Assembly: GCA_903813345.2 (NCBI GenBank)
Contig: CAIIXF020000004.1
Location: 27,035,985 to 27,099,984 of the forward strand
Direction: 5' to 3'
Source: Owenia fusiformis
Taxonomy: Eukaryota; Annelida; Polychaeta; Sabellida; Oweniidae
Length of the DNA stretch: 64,000 bases
How positions within the stretch are numbered: position 1 is the stretch's first letter; each line of letters begins with the position of its first letter. The notes beneath the pieces are model-generated. The model was not told where the DNA came from and did not search any database. It worked only from the letters and a program-made list of their open reading frames with translations. The translations under genes and the position numbers were made by a program. Below are positions 59,601 through 64,000 of this stretch, one piece after another.

Positions 59601-62600
59601 CCATTGGTTTTTTGTATTTAGATCCATTGGTTTTATGTTATGTATTTAGATCCATTGGTTGTATGTTATGTATTTAGATCCATTGGTTTTATGTTATGTA
59701 TTTAGATCCATTGGTTTCATGTATTTAGATCCATTGGTTTTTTGTATTTAGATCCATTGGTTTTATGTTATGTATTTAGATCCATTGGTTTTATGTTATT
59801 TATTTAGATCCATTGGTTTTATGTTAAGATTAGTAGCTTTTCAACTGCTGTGTGTTCTGTAAACCAGTATTAACCCTTTCCCGACATGAATGTAAGAGGA
59901 AAATATTGGCCTGGTGACGGATAGGTAAGAGCGTTTTTTAGGTAAAACTGGAAATGATGTATACCTGGGACCTATACTTTAAATTTCATCACTAAAATAC
60001 AATTTTTAATAAGCATTATCATATGTCAACAACTTGTCAAAAGGTGTAAAAATACTGAATAGAACTTGAGATATTGCCATTTCATTGATGTATGTAAATA
60101 AAAATAGTGGTGCCAAAAGGACCATATCGTCTTGGAAGGTATTACATAGTAGGGCTCCATATGGAGCCCATCGTCAAGAAAGGGTTAAGAGCCTGTTTAA
60201 TGAGTAAAATTACTTTTTTCCCACTTGAACTAGGTCTTAAGCCCCATGACCCTGTATTTGTATTTGAACCCCTTTCATGTTTTTAATTCTGACCTCAATT
60301 CATTTGTAAAGGACCTCTGTCCCTGGTCTAGGCCCCATGGCCCTGTATTTGTATTTGAGCCCCTTTTATATTTTTAATTCTGACCTCAGTTCATTCGTAA
60401 AGGACCTCTGTCGGATTTCATCTTTCACATGGACACAACAGGCAATAGCTGCAAGGTTGTAAGACTCTGTTTGGGATAGTGTCTTGCCTAAAAATACACA
60501 GAAAAACTTTCCTTATTCTGCAACTTTACGTTTAATATTTTGAATCTATCAGTTCAATTGAAATACATCACATTGATATTGTTAGATAAAAATACTACAA
60601 TTTATGTTCCTCCTTTTAGGTTCTAGTTTTGTACAGAATCAAGTTTTAACAATATTTATTGTTTATTCTTATTTATTTTTTGTTTATTTTTATTTATTTA
60701 TTGTTTATTTTTATTTATTTATTGTTTATTTTTTATTTATTTTTCTATTGCTTATTTTTTATTTATTTATTTATTGTTTATTTTTTATTTATTTATTTAT
60801 TTATTGTTTATTTTTTATTTATTTTTATTTATTGTTCTAAGTGATATTACATACCCTGGAAGCCCTCTGGATATACTTCTGGTAAATAGTTGGTACTAAT
60901 ATTCCCCGACACAAATCTCTCTTCTGTGACAATATCTCTTAGAAGTGGAATATTATGAGTAACACCTATAAGACAAAAGCGAACATTATACAATGTACAC
61001 TTAATATAGAAAAAATGTTTCATCTACTAGTACTTATGCGGTATTAGGGGTTTGTTTCCTATAAGACAAAAGTGAACATTATACAATGTACACTTAATAT
61101 AGAAAAAATGTTTCATCTACTCGTGCGGTATTAGGGGCTAGGTTCCTATAAGACAAAAGTGAACATTATACAATGTACACTTAATATAGAAAAAATGTTT
61201 CATCTACTCGTGCGGTATTAGGGGCTAGGTTCCTATAAGACAAAAGTGAACATTATACAATGTACACTTAATATAGAAAAAATGTTTCATCTACTCGTGC
61301 GGTATTAGGGGCTAGGTTCCTATAAGACAAAAGTGAACATTATACAATGTACACTTAATATAGAAAAAATGTTTCATCTACTCATGCGGTATTAGGGGCT
61401 AGGTTCCTATAAGACAAAAGTGAACATTATACAATGTACACTTAATATAGAAAAAATGTTTCATCTACTCATGCGGTATTAGGGACTAGGTTCCTATAAG
61501 ACAAAAGTGAACATTATACAATGTACACTTAATATAGAAAAAATGTTTCATCTACTAGTACAACATACAATATATATACAGATGATGTTTTACCGACTTA
61601 TATGGTATTGATAGGGGTAAAAATTTTAAGGAATGTCACACACAGGACGTGACTTTTTGAACAAATTATGCTTTGCCATGCCATTATAAATCAATGTAAT
61701 ATATAGAAGATGCTTCACCTACTTACATGGGACCACTAGGGGCAAAAATGACTTTTTGAACAAATTATACTTTGCCATGCCATTATAAATAAATCAATGC
61801 AATACTTGTACTAGAAGATGTTACTATTTACATGGGACAAGTAGAGGCAAAAGTTCTTGCTTGGGAATGTCATTGAAGGTAACTTAATTTTGAACTAAAT
61901 TTTTGTTTAGCCATGCCATGATAAATCAATGTAAAATTTGGCTAGAAATGTCTAACAATGCAGGTTTTGTTGTGTTGAATTAGGGCTAACCGTTGAAATA
62001 AATTAATATCATGAGTTCTAATCGTACCTCTGATGACATATCTATCAAGTGCATCAGTCATTGTGTCAAGTGCTTCCTGTCTTGTGTTTCCCCATGTCAC
62101 CAACTGAAATATGACATCATAATTAAAATATGACATCATAAATAAAATATGAATTACAAAATATGACACTAAAGATATGACATCATTATTAAAATATGAC
62201 ATTGCAATTGTAATTTCATATTGCCTCTGATTAATTTCCCTTGTAAATATGATATTATAGAGAGAACACCATTTCAAAACACACTACAGGATCGCTTATT
62301 TGACTCTTGCTAAATTACCATTGCGGCCCATCCCCTTTAATATTCACTTGCAGATTAGTATATATGGGGAAGGGGATCCAGAGGCTTAAAACAATACCAC
62401 ATACCTTACAAATCATAGCCATTTTAAAACAAACTTAACCATATTTCAAAGTCTTGTTAAGCCGTTGCAACTCTCTCTCAAACATCCCCCTGAAGATAAG
62501 TGAGGGGGACCAAGAGGCTTAAAGCAAAACCACATACCTTACAGATCATAGCCATTTTAAAACAAACTATAGCATATTTCAAAGTCTTGTTAAGCCCTTA

Positions 62601-64000
62601 CAACCCTCTCTCAAACATCCCCCTGAAGATATGTGAGGGGGACCAAGAGGCTTAAAGCAGTACCACATATATAGATCATAGGCATTTTAAAACAAACTAT
62701 AGCATATTTCAAAGTTTGTTAAGCCCTTACAACCCTCTCTCAAACATCCCCCTGAAGATAAGTGAGGGGGACCAAGAGGCTTAAAGCAGTACCACATATA
62801 TAGATCATAGGCATTTTAAAACAAACTATAGCATATTTCAAAGTCTTGTTAAGCCTTTACAACCCTCTCTCAGACATCCCCCTGAAGATAAGTGAGGGGG
62901 ACCAAGAGGCTTAAAACAATACCACATACCTTACAGATCATAGCGTCGTAATAAATACTGATCTCACTTCCCTCTCGTATCCCACTGTCACAACGAACCT
63001 GGAACAAACAAAGGAATAATGTCATGGTGCTTATATTTGAAATGCAAAATGGAGTGAAAAAGAGTGGAATTAGCAAGGAATAAAATAAACAGGCATGAAG
63101 ACAACATTCTAAATTGTATAGAAATGTCAAGAAATCAGACATTTTATTCAAATTTTAGTGAGAAATGAGTGAAATCAGCAAAGAATAAAGTAAACAGGCT
63201 TGTAGTCAACACTCTAAATTGTATAGAAATGTCAAAAATCAGACATTTTATTCAAATTTTAGTGAAAAATGACTGAAATCAGCAAGGAATAAAGTAAACA
63301 GGCTTGTAGTCAACACTCTAAATTGTATAGAAATGCAAGAAAATCAGACACTTCATTCAAATTTTAGCGAGAAATCTAGTGAAATCAACAAGGAATAAAC
63401 TAAACAGACATGTAGTTAACACTCTAAATTGTATAGAAATGCAAGAATACCAGGCAGTTCATTCAAAAATTAGAGAGAAAAAGTGTAATTCGCTGAAAAA
63501 ATATGAGATTTCTAAGCAGACGACACATACCCTCTCTAGACCCTCTGGCTCTATGTATCTGTTAAGTCTACCAACAGATGGCAGCCCAAAGTTCTTTGTA
63601 GGATCCTCTGCATATACACGACATTCAAATGACCAACCATTTACTCCAATATCGTCTTGAGTCAACAGCAACTTATGACCTGTTCATATGAATACAGAAG
63701 AAATATGGTCATAATAGGGTGGTTGAGCTTAAGGTCAAGATTGTACATGAATAAGAAGTCATGAGATTAATGTTCCCTCTCAATTAGTTTTCCAAGGGGC
63801 CTTATAAAACCCATTTTCCCTTACTCCTTTATATTCTACATTTTCTGGTCTGTAAAAAACAAAAAAACCTGATATAAGTAAAGAGACTAAAGACAAAAAT
63901 GTGTTCATGAATCCCATGTCTAAACAGAGGACAGTAATTTTAGAAGCATCATACCTTTAGCAGAGCGTAACATCTGGTGCACTAAATCAACTCCCGTGAT
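53654..64000 (-). CDS. PCCA: Propionyl-CoA carboxylase subunit alpha, C-terminal 375 residues (5' part off the window)
   Basis: Twelve exons (minus): 64,000-63,955 (partial), 63,679-63,531, 62,998-62,930, 62,103-62,028, 60,965-60,855, 60,487-60,406, 56,126-56,076, 55,473-55,371, 55,135-54,983, 54,766-54,626, 54,237-54,160, 53,722-53,654. They join in frame (1,128 nt including stop) with GT/AG ends. The protein begins in the biotin-carboxylase C-terminus ([35 protein letters not shown]), passes through the BT linker domain that binds the beta subunit, and ends in the biotinyl domain with EAMKMQ; the biotinylated lysine is at 54,198-54,196. PCCA carboxylates propionyl-CoA to methylmalonyl-CoA in the mitochondrial matrix with PCCB. 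The AMKM context and [14 protein letters not shown] region fit PCCA better than pyruvate or methylcrotonyl carboxylase. The 60,406 donor is an unusual GTCCTT. Introns are full of tandem arrays. Confidence 0.94.
56283..56865. repeat. 12-13 bp minisatellite (GTTATGAGCACAT type)
   Basis: About 45 units of (A/C)A(A/C)(A/G)TTATG(A/C/T)(G/T)CACA fill the intron just upstream of the 51-nt PCCA exon, with a higher-order period of about 110 bp (blocks containing TTTTATGATCACAAG). Confidence 0.9.
57017..57226. mobile_element. Short MITE of the CAGGGTGACC family
   Basis: CTGGGTGACCC is mirrored by GGGTCACCCTG, flanked by TA on both sides, like the element at 52,502-52,685. No coding content. It lies in a PCCA intron. 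Confidence 0.65.
57230..58860. other. PCCA intron, no further exon recognised
   Basis: The candidate TTTCCCAG...GGGTAAGG at about 58,515-58,580 (minus) hits a stop in the required phase and matches no PCCA segment. Otherwise nothing definable. Confidence 0.5.
58870..59200. repeat. 76-bp tandem array
   Basis: GTGGAACACCTCTGTTA recurs at about 58,887, 58,963, 59,039 and 59,114. The units contain CAGAGTCCCAAGACCACCTG. A related motif (AAACCTGTCTAAATGGAACA) appears at about 760. Confidence 0.9.
59565..59832. repeat. Tandem repeat TATTTAGATCCATTGGTTT
   Basis: Nine or so units of 21-30 bp, length-variable through TATGTTA insertions. Confidence 0.9.
60229..60412 (-). repeat. Duplicated PCCA splice-donor region
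   Basis: Two units of about 115 bp share GACCCTGTATTTGTATTTGA, TTTTTAATTCTGACCTCA and GTAAAGGACCTCTGTC. The last motif is, on the minus strand, the end of exon 60,406-60,487 plus its donor (GACAG-AG-GTCCTTTAC). Confidence 0.8.
60640..60840. repeat. Low-complexity (TTTAT)n / (TTGTTTATT)n tract
   Basis: Almost pure T/A with TTTATTTATTGTTTATT repeats. The hydrophobic plus-strand ORFs here are artefacts. Confidence 0.95.
60966..61560 (-). repeat. 87-bp array carrying the PCCA splice acceptor
   Basis: CCTATAAGACAAAAG recurs about every 87 bp seven times (60,966, 61,058, 61,145, 61,232, 61,319, 61,405, 61,492). On the minus strand it is CTTTTGTCTTATAGG, the acceptor of exon 60,855-60,965. Units also contain GCGGTATTAGGGGCTAGGTT. 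Confidence 0.93.
61600..61935. repeat. Three diverged units with GCCATGCCATTATAAAT
   Basis: GCCATGCCAT recurs near 61,676, 61,775 and 61,911, with CATGGGAC(C/A)A and GGGGCAAAA(A/G)T motifs between. Confidence 0.75.
62340..62945 (-). repeat. About 131-bp array carrying the PCCA splice donor
   Basis: ACCACATA(CC/TA) recurs at about 62,395, 62,529, 62,660, 62,791 and 62,921. Each unit carries GACCAAGAGGCTTAAA and, on the minus strand, up to 16 nt of exon 62,930-62,998 plus its donor (GATCTGTAAGGTATGTGG). Only the last is the real exon end. Confidence 0.9.
63040..63485. repeat. 105-bp tandem array in a PCCA intron
   Basis: AAACAGGC(A/T)TG recurs near 63,087, 63,192, 63,297 and 63,403 (last copy diverged), with CACTCTAAATTGTATAGAAATG in each unit. 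Confidence 0.9.

Noticed and set aside
60604-60844. Repeated-Phe/Tyr/Leu ORFs
   Set aside because: Low-complexity TTTATT tract.

Overview
The window is metazoan nuclear DNA. It is AT-rich, coding sequence is split into small exons with GT/AG introns, and transposable elements and minisatellites are very dense. The repeat classes (CCGT-rich minisatellite element, tRNA-derived SINEs, PIF/Harbinger, mariner, foldback elements, a gypsy-like LTR element) and the gene content suggest a marine invertebrate. I cannot name the phylum from sequence alone. There is no prokaryotic, organellar or viral architecture.

Layout. 1-5,990: minisatellites and a CCGT-rich element inserted in a duplicated piece of a gene's last exon. 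5,998-15,624 (minus): gene A, a five-exon secreted carboxylesterase/cholinesterase-like enzyme with a C-terminal six-cysteine netrin-like (NTR) module. One large intron of gene A holds nested transposons. 16.3-22 kb: mariner remnant, LINE reverse-transcriptase relic, 194-bp repeats, and one orphan exon resembling carnosine N-methyltransferase. 23,280-26,110 (minus): a two-exon short-chain dehydrogenase with a triplicated upstream region. 26.4-28.1 kb: Harbinger-type element with a MADF-like ORF. 28.1-35.2 kb: mostly non-genic, with a SINE and small elements. 35,328-38,441 (plus): gene B, a paralogue of A with the same five-exon structure. 38.4-41.4 kb: foldback DNA. 41.4-46.6 kb (minus): LTR retrotransposon with nearly identical LTRs, relic gag/pol and an unknown GC-rich ORF. 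47,085-49,270 (plus): C, only the three NTR exons of the same family. 49.3-53.6 kb: repeats. 53,654-64,000 (minus): twelve phase-consistent exons giving the C-terminal 375 residues of propionyl-CoA carboxylase alpha (biotin-carboxylase C-terminus, BT domain, biotinyl domain); the gene runs off the right edge.

Two things stand out. First, the hydrolase+NTR fusion is present as two complete genes plus an orphan NTR cassette in matching splice phase; I know of no described family with this order. Second, many tandem arrays here start exactly at exon edges and carry copies of the splice site (or start/stop region) with a few exon bases. This is seen in C, PCCA (several times), the dehydrogenase promoter and the gene A last exon. 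Sister copies that lack the array show that it is a local amplification.

PCCA is a mitochondrial propionate-catabolism enzyme and is probably a normal housekeeping gene. The esterase-NTR family looks like a lineage-specific, locally duplicating secreted family. The genes do not form an operon or an obvious pathway.
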